A DNA stretch of 64,000 nucleotides from Limnanthes douglasii subsp. nivea (lineage: Eukaryota; Streptophyta; Magnoliopsida; Brassicales; Limnanthaceae): contig JAUPFV010000005.1 in assembly GCA_036936605.1 (NCBI GenBank), positions 156,861,195 through 156,925,194 of the forward strand, written 5' to 3'. A model generated the notes under the pieces. The model did not search any database, was not told the origin of the DNA, and saw nothing but the letters and a program-made list of their open reading frames with translations. Below, piece after piece: positions 22,951 to 33,939 of this stretch (positions are counted from its first letter, which is position 1; every line of letters begins with the position of its first letter). The translations under genes were made by a program, and so were the position numbers.

Positions 22951-24001
22951 GGTTTGCAAATCTTATTCCAGGAGGTCCACTGGATAGATTTGTCATTGTA
23001 GTTGGACCTCCAAAGAAATCATTCAAAGCATAACTCTAGCTTGTTAATAATAGTGTTAGGAATAAGGCTATTGTGCATCCAATAGTAGATAATAGGGAGT
23101 AAAATTGAAGAGATAAGAGTCATTCTGCCTCCAAAAGATAGATGATTCATATCCCATTCAGTAATTTTATTGTGAATTTTCTCAAGTAAAGGAGTAAAGT
23201 TCTTCCATTTATTGTTGCCACATATAGTGATGCCCAGATAAGTGAAAGGAGGAGAGTCTACATTGAAACCAGTAAGCATTTTCAGTCTGGTAATCCTGGT
23301 TTGAGAAGCTTTGGTAGAGTTAATGATTTTTGTTTTCTCTTTGTTTATTGCTTGACCAGATACTGATTGGTATTATTCTAACAAATTGCACAACTTGTCA
23401 ATGGAGGATGGAAGGCTATTTGTGAAGATGAGGATGCCATCTGGAAAAGCCAGACTTGGCACTAGGTAATCTGCTTTAACATGAAACTTTAAACTGATAT
23501 TAGAGCTAAACATGTTGAAAAAGCCTCTTATTAGTACTTCCTCAGCAAGAATAAAAAGGCCAGGAGATAATGGATCTCCCTGCCTTAGGCCTTTCTAATG
23601 ATGGAAGTAGCCAATACTAGAGTCATTGATAAGAATGAAACCATAATATTAGTAATCTTTTTTTTTAATAAGACATATGAAATCATTAGAATACCCAAAA
23701 CAGTCAAGAACTTTAAAAATAAAAGCATGAGACATTCTGTCAAATACTTTAGACATGTCTAGTTGGATCATGATATTTCATTTTTTAGGTTTTCCAATTT
23801 ATGTTATGAATTAGTTCTTAGCAATTAAAATATTTTCATGAATAAGTCCGCTCTTCACAAAGGCTCCTTGAGTATTAGAAACTATGCTAGGGAGAGTAAT
23901 AGAAAGTATCTTATTCACTAAATTAGAAAGAAGTTTATTGAAGATAGAGCAAAGACTGATAGGTCTAAAGCTACTCCAACCAAAAGGGTTGGAACCTTTA
24001 G
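22951..24001 (-). pseudogene. LINE ORF2 reverse transcriptase, C-terminal part
   Basis: The frame restarts left of the Pack-MULE with SNPFGWSSFRPISLCSIFNK (24014-23811), then 'GLRQGDPLSPGLFILAEEVL' (about 23590) and 'LAFPDGILIFTN' (about 23450), where active elements have FADD. It continues with SPPFTYLGITICGNNKWKNF and 'WDMNHLSFGGRMTLISSILL' (23279-23019). The catalytic Asp pair is lost and there are frame changes. Confidence 0.85.
23992..24001. repeat. Target site duplication of the Pack-MULE, left
   Basis: gaacctttag, repeated exactly at 25404-25413 on the other side of the element. Confidence 0.9.
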
Positions 24002-24241
24002 GGGTAAAAAACACCAGTCATCCTCCACGTTTGCAGCTTGTAACAAGTTAGTCCCTGTCCTTTGAGGCCATAATAAAGGGGTCCTTATCGTTTTATTGGG
24101 TAGAATAAAACCATCCTTTTCGAGTCCAGCCCAACATTTGTCCCCGTAATACCCTTTGACCAGCCACATCAGCGATCCACGTAGGACGCTGATGTGGCAA
24201 CCCTAAAATTTAAACCCGGCCCAACAACCAATCCTAACCCA
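24002..24241 (+). repeat. Pack-MULE terminal inverted repeat, left
   Basis: Matches the reverse complement of 25164-25403 over its whole length. The copies hold an open frame (for example WLVKGYYGDKCWAGLEKDGF) that reads outward into the LINE; I regard it as incidental. Between this TIR and the gene fragment are short repeats of 'taacccaataacccagccc' (24235-24330). Confidence 0.9.
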
Positions 24242-24363
24242 ATAACCCAGCCCAATTTCTAACCTAATAACCAACCCTAACCCAATAACCCAGCCCAACC
24301 CTAACTAATAACCCGAAATCAAATCGAAACCCTAATTTTACTTGATTACCTTGATTTTGGATA

Positions 24364-25163
24364 GGTTTAAGACAAACAAGACCTAAGAGGAGAAGAAATA
24401 GGAAGTATCTGCAAATCCCAATCCCTCTCCACAAAAGGAAATCTTTTCACAAATTTCAAATAAATCTCATGATTACTCGCTGAACCCATCAACCACACTT
24501 TGTATTTGTAAACCTGTAACATTCTTGTCAACTGAGTCACGACATAACTCGCTAACAGACTCACTCCATCGTTTTCTTCAGTAACAAAAACCTTTAAATC
24601 TCCATAATTGATCACCAACCAAGGTATTGATTCCCGGTCTACAATCTTACCCAGTTCTTCGAATCTCGATTCGATCGATGCTTCATCGGAACTTTCCGAT
24701 ATATCGGTTTCAATGCTTTCGATGGTTAAACCGATCAAGTCTTTTGATAAAACACTAGCTTTTCGTTTCTCGATAAATCCCTTAAGTGAGTCGTAAGCCG
24801 ATACACCCATGAGCAGAGGATTTCTTCCTTTTTCTTTTTTTAAAACCTCTCCGATCCTACGGCTGTTTTTATCGCCGTGAAATACAGCCGCGAAAGTTGA
24901 AAACGAAAAGTTAAATCGACATGGATCCGAGCCCGGTTCGGGTAGGTTGCAGAGAAAGAGAGGTGGGTCTCTGTAACGGTTTATCTGATGGATCGGAAGT
25001 ATAACGGCGAGTTTGATCTCGGTGCTTCGAAAACCCGCTTCCCCGAAAACCCGACTCACAACCGGGTCATCGAGAATTGACAAAATTAGGTGCTGGAGTT
25101 CTACTTTAACGCACAAAACCGGATTCTGATTCGGGTTTGTGTGATGGTACAAATGGTAATTCT
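24364..25163 (-). pseudogene. Captured SMAX1-LIKE (D53-type) gene fragment
   Basis: An uninterrupted frame of about 262 codons. It reads VKVELQHLILSILDDPVVSR, then VFGEAGFRSTEIKLAVI, 'GEVLKKEKGRNPLLMGVSAY', and near the end KVWLMGSASNHEIYLKFVKR and 'FPFVERDWDLQILPI'. These are hallmarks of SMXL6/7/8-type proteins, ClpB-like repressors degraded in strigolactone signalling; the fragment covers the end of the double Clp-N region and part of the first ATPase-like region. There is no ATG at its start (the frame opens after a stop in the TIR), and it ends where captured sequence gives way to non-gene DNA. A capture, not a working SMXL gene. Confidence 0.9.
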
Positions 25164-25403
25164 TGGGTTAGGATTGGTTGTTGGGCCGGGTTTAAGTTTT
25201 AGGGTTGCCACATCAGCGTCCTACGTGGATCGCTGATGTGGCTGGTCAAAGGGTATTATGGGGACAAATGTTGGGCTGGACTCGAAAAGGATGGTTTTAT
25301 TCTACCCAATAAAACGATAAGGACCCCTTTATTACGGCCTCAAAGGACAGGGACTAACTTGTTACAAGCTGCAAACGTGGAGGATGACTGGTGTTTTTTA
25401 CCC
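25164..25403 (-). repeat. Pack-MULE terminal inverted repeat, right
   Basis: Inverted partner of 24002-24241; see that entry. Confidence 0.9.
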
Positions 25404-25413
25404 GAACCTTTAG
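25404..25413. repeat. Target site duplication of the Pack-MULE, right
   Basis: gaacctttag, identical to 23992-24001. Confidence 0.9.
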
Positions 25414-26272
25414 GGATAAGGCAAATCCGAGTAGAAAAAATCCCTTCAAGAATATTACTACCCTTTAGGTAAGAATTAAGAGCATTACAAAGGTCAGAAT
25501 GAATAATATCCCAGCAAGTTTTAAGGAATAGAGTATTAAACCCATCAATGCCAGCTGCACTATCATTATTCATGGAGCACACAATGCTCCAAACCTTTTC
25601 TTTGGTAGTTGGCTTGAGACGAGAGTGATTATCATTGTATGTTACAATCTTGGGAATGTTCATGAAAATGGGATCCTGCATTTCAAGATTTTGATCATCA
25701 TTGCTCATAAAAGAGTTAGTAGATAGAGCATTCTTCAAGAATTGTTTAGCAGACTTAGCTATATCTTCAGGACTCTGAATCCAGACACCTCCCTCTTTGA
25801 TACTCTTAATAAGATTTTTCCTTCTTTTCCTATAAACATAGTTATGATACAGCTTGGTATTACCATCACTTTCATTTAACCAAGTATTATAGCATTCTTT
25901 CCTCCAATAGCTTTCTTCATTTCTAAGAGCCTGAATATGCACACTGTTAGCTTTAGAAAGGTTGGATTTAGAAGAGTTGATGTTCTCAGTTAAATGAATA
26001 CACTTCATGTTGTTAACTTCCTTAGAAGCAACTTTAACTTTGTTGAAAATTTTCCAAAGTGCTTGCAGTTCCATTCTCTAAGGCACTTCTTTAATCGCTT
26101 TAGTTTATACCATAAAACGTTATTATGCTCACCCTTGCAACTTAGGCTCCAATTTTGCTTAACAATACTAAGGAAGTTGTTATCATTAGCCCAAGAATTC
26201 AAGAAATTAAACTACATTTATTATAGTTAGAAATCATGCTAGAATTGTTAGAAAACGTGATAAAAAATGGGG

Positions 26273-26298
26273 CATGGTCAGAACAAGTTCTGACCATG
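26273..26298. repeat. Perfect inverted repeat in LINE endonuclease
   Basis: catggtcagaac and gttctgaccatg, 12-base arms with a 2-base spacer, overlapping the SDH motif codons. It adjoins three copies of 'acctgtaatctgt'-like sequence (26305-26375). Confidence 0.9.
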
Positions 26299-26849
26299 TG
26301 GAAGACCTGTAATCTGTTGAAAGAGGACATGTAATCTGTTACAGGTATTCTAGGTTGCAGAGACCTGTAATCTGTAATCCGTAGAACAACCTAACTGATC
26401 TTCAGAGTTTGTGATAGCATTAAAATCACCAGCAGTTATCCAAGGAAGATCCTCACAAACTATAGTGTTCAACTGGTTCCAAAGATCCACTCTAAGGGAC
26501 CTTTGATTCTTAGCATAAACAGAGGTAAACTTAAAAGTATTCATATCGGATAGAGAACCTCCATATGAAAAAATGCTCGCGATTATCTTTCACAGTTATA
26601 TTAACATCATCACTCCAAAAAACCCAGACTTTATTAGATCAGTTAGTAGCATAATTATTCAGACCAATCATCACAACGATACTGTCAATCTTATCAACCT
26701 TAGCCATAGGCTCTTGAATGGCTATAATCTTAATCTTCTCAGTTTTCATCATAGAAATAATCCTTAACAAAGTTGGTTTGTTGTTAATGCCACGAGCATT
26801 CCAACTAATTATCTTTATCATTATCTGATAAAGCTTTTTGCTGTTTTTC

Positions 26850-28138
26850 TCTCTTTTTAAGAGAGAGTTGATAGTCAGTATGTTGGTGTTTTTAATTCTG
26901 TTTGCAGACTTAAGCTTGTTGCTGATAATAGCGTTGAAGTCAAGGCCAATGGATCTGTTTCTTAGAGTAACATTGGTACTGCCAATGTTATCTTGTGTGA
27001 GGATAATGAGTTATCTTCATGCCGATTCTGAAGACTAGTTTGCGTATAATCTTGATCTAACCTCTGAAGAGCACCAATAATTTCCATATCATTTTTAGAA
27101 GAGTTACCCCCTTCTTCAAGATCAAGTTGAACATTGTCTTTATCTGTAGAACTCACAGTTTGAGAGTTAATAACTTGATTCTTTGTTGTAATTATAGATT
27201 TTATCTTCCTTCTGCAGACCTTGCTGAATGTTTGATACTACTTTATCTTGGATGTATGAACATTGGATGAAGTTTCTTGAATATATTCTGTTTGATAAAT
27301 TACAACATCATCTTTAATCAATTTGCCCATTTCTTTATCTTTTTTATCAATAGAACCCATTTTTTTTACATCTATCACTTTTGTGGCCTAAGTGAAAACA
27401 TCCATTGCAGTAACTTGGAGCATTTTTTTAACTTATGCTAATCCAACAACCATTGTTATTCCCAAAGCATATCCACATTCTTCGTTTTAACATTTTGGAG
27501 ACATCAATTTCAACTTGAGCGTAGTATGCATTACTACTAGCTCTGTTGATATCTGGGACAACTATTCCGTAGGTTGTGCCAAGAGAAGAAGCCAAATTAT
27601 TAATAACACAGGTCTTATACATAAACTCTGGTAATTTTTTGAACCGAACCCAAAGCAAAGATATTGGATTTTCAAAGTTTTTGTTGAAATCAGAGCACCA
27701 TCTGAGGATTCTCATTGTTTTACTATCGACGTTCCACACGTTTTTAGACCAAATGGTACTGATCTCGTCCTTCAAATAGAATTCCATCAATATATGTCGA
27801 GAATCCAGCGTAATAAAGTTGTAAGAACCTTTAACTCTGAAGGAATCAAGAAAGCTGCTCAGAGAGGATCCTTTTGGTATTTCATTGCTAAACTTAATGA
27901 TTAAAGTAGTTCTAGATTGCTGTTGAAGAATATTTTTTCGTTTCTTTCGAGTATTGGATAGTTATATGATCCTCTGTTTGTTTGACAAACTCAGGGATTG
28001 TCTTAGAAAACAGAGCATTTGGTTTCAAGACTTCAGCGAATGGTTTCTTGATTTGTTATTTGGTAGTAATTTCTTTGTTGTTTTGAAAGGCCGGAAACTC
28101 TTCATTACGTAAAACATCATACTCTATAGGATTCATGG
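26850..28138 (-). pseudogene. LINE ORF1 (nucleic-acid-binding, DUF4283-type)
   Basis: Starts ATG at 28138 ('MNPIEYDVLRNEEFPAFQNN'). The frame 27790-27428 reads ILRWCSDFNKNFENPISLLW and 'VRFKKLPEFMYKTCVINNLA', the DUF4283-type domain of plant LINE ORF1, followed by a zinc knuckle CNGCFHLGHKSDRC (about 27415-27375, CX2CX4HX4C). It binds LINE RNA in active elements. Stops occur near 28060, 27950 and 27430; the C-terminal part is low-complexity and hard to follow. Confidence 0.8.
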
Positions 28139-28229
28139 TAAGAAACCATAGAATCAAGAAGCAGAGACTCTGCTAAACTGAGAACAGAGAATCTGGACAA
28201 AGGGAACCACGACTGCCAGAAGGCAAGAC

Positions 28230-28518
28230 TGATGCAGACAGTTTAGCGCTGGAATTTATGAAGACTGGCGATCACCCGAAGAATGCGGTGAATTGACAGT
28301 TTGGAGCTCCGGTGTCTGATTTTGACCCACAGCACCTTGTTTCGAAGGAAACGACGCCACGAATGCAAGTCACCAGCTTCGCTCGTGACATATGGGCTTA
28401 TTTCAATTGAAACCTTATATAAACATATCTTCTTTACATTGTTTGGGTAGACTTTTTGATTAATTAAAATTAGGGTTTATCCCTCTATCTAGCTTCTTTT
28501 GCGTTCTACTCTGAATCT
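28230..28518 (+). repeat. Chromovirus 5' LTR (internally deleted)
   Basis: Starts TGATGCAGACAG and ends at ctctgaatct. Compared with the 3' LTR it lacks about 91 bp after 'cgtgacatatgg'. The remaining sequence differs at roughly 6% of positions by eye, so this is not a recent insertion. Confidence 0.88.
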
Positions 28519-28521
28519 GAT

Positions 28522-28537
28522 TGGTATCAGACACAGG
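28522..28537 (+). promoter_or_regulatory. Chromovirus primer binding site
   Basis: TGGTATCAGACACAGG, tRNA-Met-type, three bases after the LTR. Confidence 0.85.
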
Positions 28538-28549
28538 CAGTCCAGCGAG

Positions 28550-29590
28550 ATGGTGCGAGGAAGACCTAGAGGTCGCGGTGGCGCTGCGGTGGTTAGAGAT
28601 GCAGGTGATTTTGGAGATCGTGAAGATGCTGACCTACGCCGTCAGGTGGCTGATCTTACCCGTCAGATGGCTGATCTTAACGCCGGGAAACAAGGTATGG
28701 AGGTTGAAAGTATCGATAACCCTTTTGGGGAGGGGTTAGAACAGAATACTTATCACGGCCGTTGCTGGGAGCTTGGATTTAAGGTAGACATCCCTGAGTT
28801 TGATGGTAGCCTTAAGGCAGAGGCGTTTGTTGATTGGTTATCCCAGGTTGAGGAAGTGAAAGACTTCAAGGACGTTCCTGAAGAGAGAAGGGTCGTTTTG
28901 GTCACCATCCACCTGTGCGGCAGGGCACATGCCTGGTGGCAGCAAGTGAAGAAGACCCGTGAGCGTGAAGGCAAGGAGAAAGCCCGCAGTTGAGAGAAGT
29001 TCAGAAAAAAAATCCGCAAGGCTTTCCTACCTTACAACTTCGAGCGGGAACTATTCCAGGGATTCCAGAATCTTCGTCAATGACAACGATCTGTGGACGA
29101 GTATACAGAAGAATTCTATCAGCTGCTGGCTCGTATGGGTGTGAACAAATCGCTGCATCAGCGGTCATCCCGCTATATTGGTGGGTTGCGCATTCAGCTT
29201 CAACATGTGTTTAACATGTTCGACCCGGTGTCTGTTTCCGAAGCCCATCGGCGTACCCTCCAGGCAGAAAATCAGTTGGCTCGCCGTACCCAGATTGGCG
29301 TACGGACTGGTGCTCCTCCAGGGACTTCGGCACCCAAACCAGTTCCCCGTCCAACCCCTGATCATGTCCCTCCTGGGCGCGGTGCGACCAACAGCTCTTC
29401 AGGTAATTTACGTTGCTTTGGCTGTAGAGAGTTAGGACATCGTCAGGTAGAGTGTCCGAATGCTGGGGGTGCTAGGGGTCTTTTCTCTCATGAGGCGTTT
29501 GAACCGAACCCCATTGTTCTTGATGGTCCTCCGAAATTTGATACATATGATGATGATATTCCTGAGGTTGCGGAGGAAGTTGTGACTGGT
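28550..29590 (+). pseudogene. Chromovirus gag
   Basis: ATG at 28550 starts MVRGRPRGRGGAAVVRDAGD. The gag core reads 'DIPEFDGSLKAEAFVDWLSQ' and 'VDEYTEEFYQLLARMGVNKS', and a zinc knuckle CFGCRELGHRQVEC is near 29420. Stops: TGA at 28991 (Trp position) and TGA near 29086, plus a frame change between the first and second pieces. Apart from these it is well preserved. Confidence 0.9.
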
Positions 29591-32500
29591 GATGTTGGTG
29601 CAGTGTTGATGCTACGTCGCACTTTTCTGTCTCCTCGCGTTCCTGATCAGAGTGACTGGCTGTGGAATAATATGTTTCAGACGACTTGTACGATTGGCGG
29701 TAAGAAGTGCACCTTCATTATTGATGCTGGTAGCTGCGAGAATGTTCTCTCTGAGACAGCGGTTTCGAAGCTCGGGTTGAAATCAGAATCGCACCCCAAG
29801 CCATACAAGCTAGCCTGGCTGAGTAAAGGTACTAATATAACTGTGTCTAAACGTGTTCTTGTATCTTTTTCTGTGGGGCAGACATAGAAGGATGAGGTGT
29901 TTTGTGATATCGTCCCTATGGACGCTTGTCACATGTTGCTTGGCCGTCCTTGGCAGTATGATTTGTCTGTTGTGCATGATGGTCGTACAAATACTTATTC
30001 ATTCCTCTTTCGTGGTAAAACGATTGTTCTTGTGTCGGCAAAGACTCGGCCCCTACGCATTGGCTCTGGTCCTTCCACAACGACCTTGTTGTCCCGTGCT
30101 CCTTTTCAAGCAGCCGTGGAAGAGGCTGGTGTGGTTTTCTTTTTGTTTTGTGATCCTGTTGTGACTGATTATCATGCGGACCCTAGCCCGGTAATTCAGT
30201 CTCTTTTGCAGGAGTTTGCAGATGTGCTTCCTGAGAATTTTCCTCCCGACTTACCTTCTCTGAGGGATATTCAACATCAAATCGACCTGGATACTGGTGT
30301 TGCTCTCCCAAATCGGCCCCACTATCGAATGAGCCCAAAGGAGCATGAAGAATTACGACGACATGTGGAGGATTTGTTGGATAAGGGGCATGTTCAAGAA
30401 AGTCTCAGTCCATGTGCAGTTCTGGCGTTACTGACACCGAAGAAAGATGGTTCCTGACGTATGTGTGTGGACAGCCGAGCTATCAACAAGATCACTGTTC
30501 GCTACAGGTTTCCTATACCTCGTCTAGATGATCTGTTAGACCAATTGGGTGGTGCTTCTGTGTTCAGCAAGCTTGATTTGAAGAGTGGATACCATCAGAT
30601 TCGGATTCGTCCTGGTGATGAGTGGAATACGGCGTTTAAGACGCGTGAGGGATTGTTCGAGTGGCTGGTGATGCCGTTTGGTCTGTCCAATGCGCCGAGC
30701 ACTTTCATGCGTATCATGAATCAGGCATTGAGGCCTTTCATCGGTAAATTTGTTGTTGTTTAATTCGATGATATTCTGATCTATAGTGCTAACCATTCTG
30801 TGCATTTATCCCATTTACATGAGGTGTTATTGGTATTGTGTCGAGACAAGTTTTATGCTGCTACTGCCAAATGCTCGTTTATGTCCCCAGCTGTCCAATT
30901 TTTGGGGTATATTATCTCTGTCGAAGGGTTACGAGCTGATCCGAGCAAAGTCGCTGCTGTTGACCAGTGGCCTCGACCTACCTCCATCGCCGAGGTTCAC
31001 ATTTTTCATGGTTTAGCTTCGTTTTATCGGCGTTTCATTCCCCATTTCAGCAGTGTTATGGCCCCGATTACGGATTGCATGAAGGGAAAAAAATTTGGTT
31101 GGTCCGAAGATGCTGATGCGGCATTTGCAGAAGTTAAACGGCGTCTCACCACTGCGCCTATTCTGGTGCTGCCCGACTTTTCCCAGCCCTTTGAGCTTCA
31201 TTGTGACGCATCTAAATTTGGTAATGGGGCAGTTCTTTCCTAGTCAGGGCGTCCTGTGGCTTTCTTCAGTGAGAAATTGACGAGTGTTAAGCTGCGATTT
31301 AGTACATATGATATTGAATTTTATGCGGTGGTTCAGGCTATCAAGCATTGACGTCATTATTTGTTTCAGCGTGAATTTGTGTTATATATTGATAATGATT
31401 CTTTGAAGTATCTTGGCAGTCAGGACAGGTTATCTCATAGACATGGTTCTTGGATAGCTTACTTGCAGCAGTTCACTTTTGTCATCAAGCACAAGCCCGG
31501 TATTACGAATCGGGTTGGCTGATGGTCTGAGCCGTCGTCACAATCTGCTGACTGAGATGCGAGTTCAGGTTCCTGACTTTGATTCTTTTGTTGACCTTTA
31601 TGTTACTGACTCGTTCTTCTCTCGGGTCATTGAACTGATTCAGCAGGGAACACAATCTGATTTTTTAATGGAGGATGGATTTCTCTTTCGTGGAGTACAG
31701 TTGTGTATCCCTGATTGTAGCTTGCGTCTTCAGTTGACAAGGAGCTGCATAATGAGGGTCATGTGGCCGTGATCGAACATACCAGTTGCTGTCCTCATCC
31801 TATTTTGGTCTTCGATGCGGAAAGAAGTTGGTCGTTTTGTCTCCCATTGTCGAGTTTGTTAGTTGGCCAATGGAACATCAACAAATGCAGGTCTTTATTT
31901 GCCATTTCCGATTCCTGCTCAGCCCTGGACCGACATCAGTATGGATTTTGTTCTTAGTTTACCCGGGACTGGTTTCGACTCTATTTTTGTGGTGGTTGAT
32001 CATTTTTCTAAGATGGTACACTTCATCCCATGTAGAAAAACATCTGATGCAGTGTGTGTCGTGCAGCTTTTCTTTCGAGAGATTTACCGCATCCATGGCC
32101 TTCCCAGTACCATTGTTTATGACCGTGACACCAGGTTTGTGAGTCATTTTTGGCGCAGCTTATGGCGTATGGTGAATACACAGCTCAACTTCAGTAGTGC
32201 TTACCACTCCCAAACTGATGGTCAGACAGAGGTGGTTAACCGGTCCCTCGGTAACTTGTTGTGCAGCCTGGTGGGTGATCAGTCGAAGGCATGGGATCAA
32301 CGCCTACCGCAAGCGGAGTTCGCCCACAACCATGCCCTTAACCGGTCAACGGGTTTTTGTCCTTTCCAGGTGATGTATGGTATTGTGCCTCGGGATCCTG
32401 TGGACTTGCTAGTCCTGCCAACAAAATACGCCTTAACACAACTGCTGAGGAGCTTGTATCGCAGATTCGCCAAACCCACCAGATGACTTACGATCAGCTT

Positions 32501-32887
32501 GTCTTGAGCACCGCCAAGTATAAGTCTCAGGCGGATTCTCATCGTCGTCCTGTTCAGTTCGAAGTTGGTGACTATGTGTGGGCAGTTTTAACCAAAAATC
32601 GGTACTATGCTAGTGAGTACAACAAACTGGCCGCCCGGAAGATTGGTCCGGTGGAGATTGTGGAGCGGATCAATCCGAATGCTTATCGACTGTGTTTGCC
32701 TAGCCATGTCCGTACGTCTGATGTCTTTAATGTTAATCATCTGATTTCTTATGCAGGTGACTCTTCTGACGAGGAGACTGGTTCTGATTCGAGGGCGAAT
32801 CTTCTCTACCCCGGCGGGAATGATGTAGACAGTTTAGCGCTGGAATTTATGAAGACTCGCGATCATCCGAAGAATGCGGTGAATTGA
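29591..32887 (+). pseudogene. Chromovirus pol: protease, RT, RNase H, integrase
   Basis: Protease 'CTFIIDAGSCENVLSETAV' (29709 on; Ala in place of the usual Ser/Thr of DSG). RT '[20 protein letters not shown]' (30461) and [20 protein letters not shown]. The catalytic box reads 'FVVV*FDDILIYS', with a stop replacing Tyr before the DD. RNase H has 'FELHCDASKFGNGAVLS'. Integrase core 'WTDISMDFVLSLPGTGFDSI', 'YDRDTRFVSHFWRSLW', 'DGQTEVVNRSLGNLL'. Stops near 29885, 30454, 30760, 31241 and 31348, and a frameshift in the HHCC zinc region near 31760-31860. The frame runs into the 3' LTR, as is common in this group. Confidence 0.92.
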
Positions 32888-33197
32888 CAGTTTGGAGCTC
32901 CGGTGTCTGATTTTGACCCACAACACCTTGTTTTGAAGGAAACAACGCCACAGACGCAAGTCACCAGCTCCGCTCGTGACATATGGACTTTTTCGGACAT
33001 TTGGGCTCATCTATCAGCTTATTTCGAGTTTTGAATAATTTAGGATACTTTAGTAATTTTCTTATTTTAGTTTTAGGGTTTCAATTGAAACCTTATATGA
33101 ATATATCTTTCTTACATTGTTTGGAGAGACTTTTTGATTAATTAAAATTAGGGTTTATCCCTCTATCTAACTTTTTTTTGCGTTCTACTCTGAATCA
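32821..33197 (+). repeat. Chromovirus 3' LTR
   Basis: Starts TGATGTAGACAG and ends TGAATCA; 377 bp, full length. The bases before it (ccccggcgggaa) are the likely polypurine region and still code for the pol C-terminus. Confidence 0.88.
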
Positions 33198-33900
33198 AAG
33201 ACTCGACCGACAGAGTCAAAATCCTATCGGCACCGAAGCTTTATAGGGAAAAAGCGCCACTACGGAGAACTAGACAATGATTTTTTCTCCGTCGCAATTC
33301 ACGTGATCTTGCTTGATTCTGACAAAAACCATACTTGGTGGCGTAGGGATTTAGAGTTTTGTGACGCTACCTCATTTCTAACCTTATTTTTAGGTACGAT
33401 GCGTGCGTTTACCGGTTAAATGAACCGTTTAAAATCCGGTTAGTATAAAACTAAACTTTTATTATTTTTCTTCTCACCTTCTTTATGTCTCTATGTTAAA
33501 TATAAAAACCTTAAACTATCTCCTTCTTTGCCACTGAACTGAGTTAGGTAAGACCGAACTTGTGGCTAATTGTTTCCGTCATGTATTTCGTTTTTATGGT
33601 ATGATTCTTACTAGCTTAGTGATTATGCTTCTCACACCGTTCTTCCCTATCATTTGGAATAGTAAAACATTTTTTCGACTGTAATGTCAATATCATATGC
33701 AGTTTTATTTAAATATATCCATACTTTAATGCTGTTAAGATTTGTTTTTCCATATTAGATAGTTATATATTATAAGTATACATCCCAAGATATGCATACT
33801 CATAACAAAGTATATTTTGAGTTTGAATTTTCGGTATTATTACTACTTGAGTTGTAGCAGTTGTTATTAAAAATAAAATTAGACATCGAAAGATTAAGTA
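33198..33900. other. LINE leader and unassigned DNA
   Basis: The first part (to about 33400) continues the LINE 5' leader from the left side of the chromovirus; the join across aagac is seamless. The rest is AT-rich with no gene or repeat that I recognise. Confidence 0.5.
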
Positions 33901-33939
33901 AAGATGTAAAATCTTGAATTGGATACTTGAATTTTGAAT

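Larger units (their letters stand above)
24002..25403. mobile_element. Pack-MULE carrying an SMXL gene fragment
   Basis: 1402 bp with terminal inverted repeats of 240 bp (24002-24241 and 25164-25403; ends GGGTAAAAAACACC; about three mismatches by eye), flanked by a 10-bp direct duplication. Long TIRs with 9-10-bp duplications are typical of Mutator-like elements. It carries no transposase. The inner part is a fragment of a plant SMAX1-LIKE gene. It sits in the LINE reverse transcriptase, whose reading resumes on the other side. Confidence 0.92.
25404..26821 (-). pseudogene. LINE ORF2: endonuclease and RT N-terminal part
   Basis: The endonuclease starts MIKIISWNARGINNKPTLLR and 'IIAIQEPMAK' (26821-26639), then WITAGDFNAITNSED (26544-26350), then 'SDHAPFFITF' (about 26265), the catalytic SDH. 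The section between GDFN and SDH is shorter than normal and rearranged (local repeats of 'acctgtaatctgt'). RT begins in 26074-25404 with 'WLNESDGNTKLYHNYVYRKR' and 'NDDSAAGIDGFNTLFLKTCW' style sequence up to 'ICLIPKGSG', where the Pack-MULE enters. Stops and frameshifts are present. Confidence 0.85.
28230..33197 (+). mobile_element. Chromovirus-like Ty3/gypsy element
   Basis: A complete-ended element: 5' LTR 28230-28518, PBS, gag, protease, RT, RNase H, integrase, 3' LTR 32821-33197, with the 5-bp duplication aagac at 28225-28229 and 33198-33202. It is inserted in the LINE leader. Single RNase H and the integrase C-terminal style ('EYNKLAARKIGPVEIVERIN') suggest a chromovirus, though I cannot name the clade. 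At least seven in-frame stops make it non-autonomous. Confidence 0.92.
21154..33400 (-). mobile_element. L1-type LINE, split by two insertions
   Basis: Read leftward: 5' leader (about 33400-33198 and 28229-28139), ORF1, then ORF2 with endonuclease, RT, zinc-binding and RNase H regions, ending in a T-run on the plus strand (21154-21161, the A-tail). A chromovirus (28230-33197) sits in the leader and a Pack-MULE (24002-25403) in RT. Without them the LINE is roughly 5.9 kb, a normal length. Stops and frameshifts occur throughout. The exact 5' end and the target duplication were not found; the right limit is approximate. Confidence 0.8.

Noticed and set aside
24364..25163. A functional host SMXL gene
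   Set aside because: Only a fragment, no start codon, bounded by TIRs and a target duplication inside a LINE.
23918..25472. Open frames covering both Pack-MULE TIRs as a conserved protein
   Set aside because: They are the same inverted sequence read twice and run into LINE sequence in different frames.
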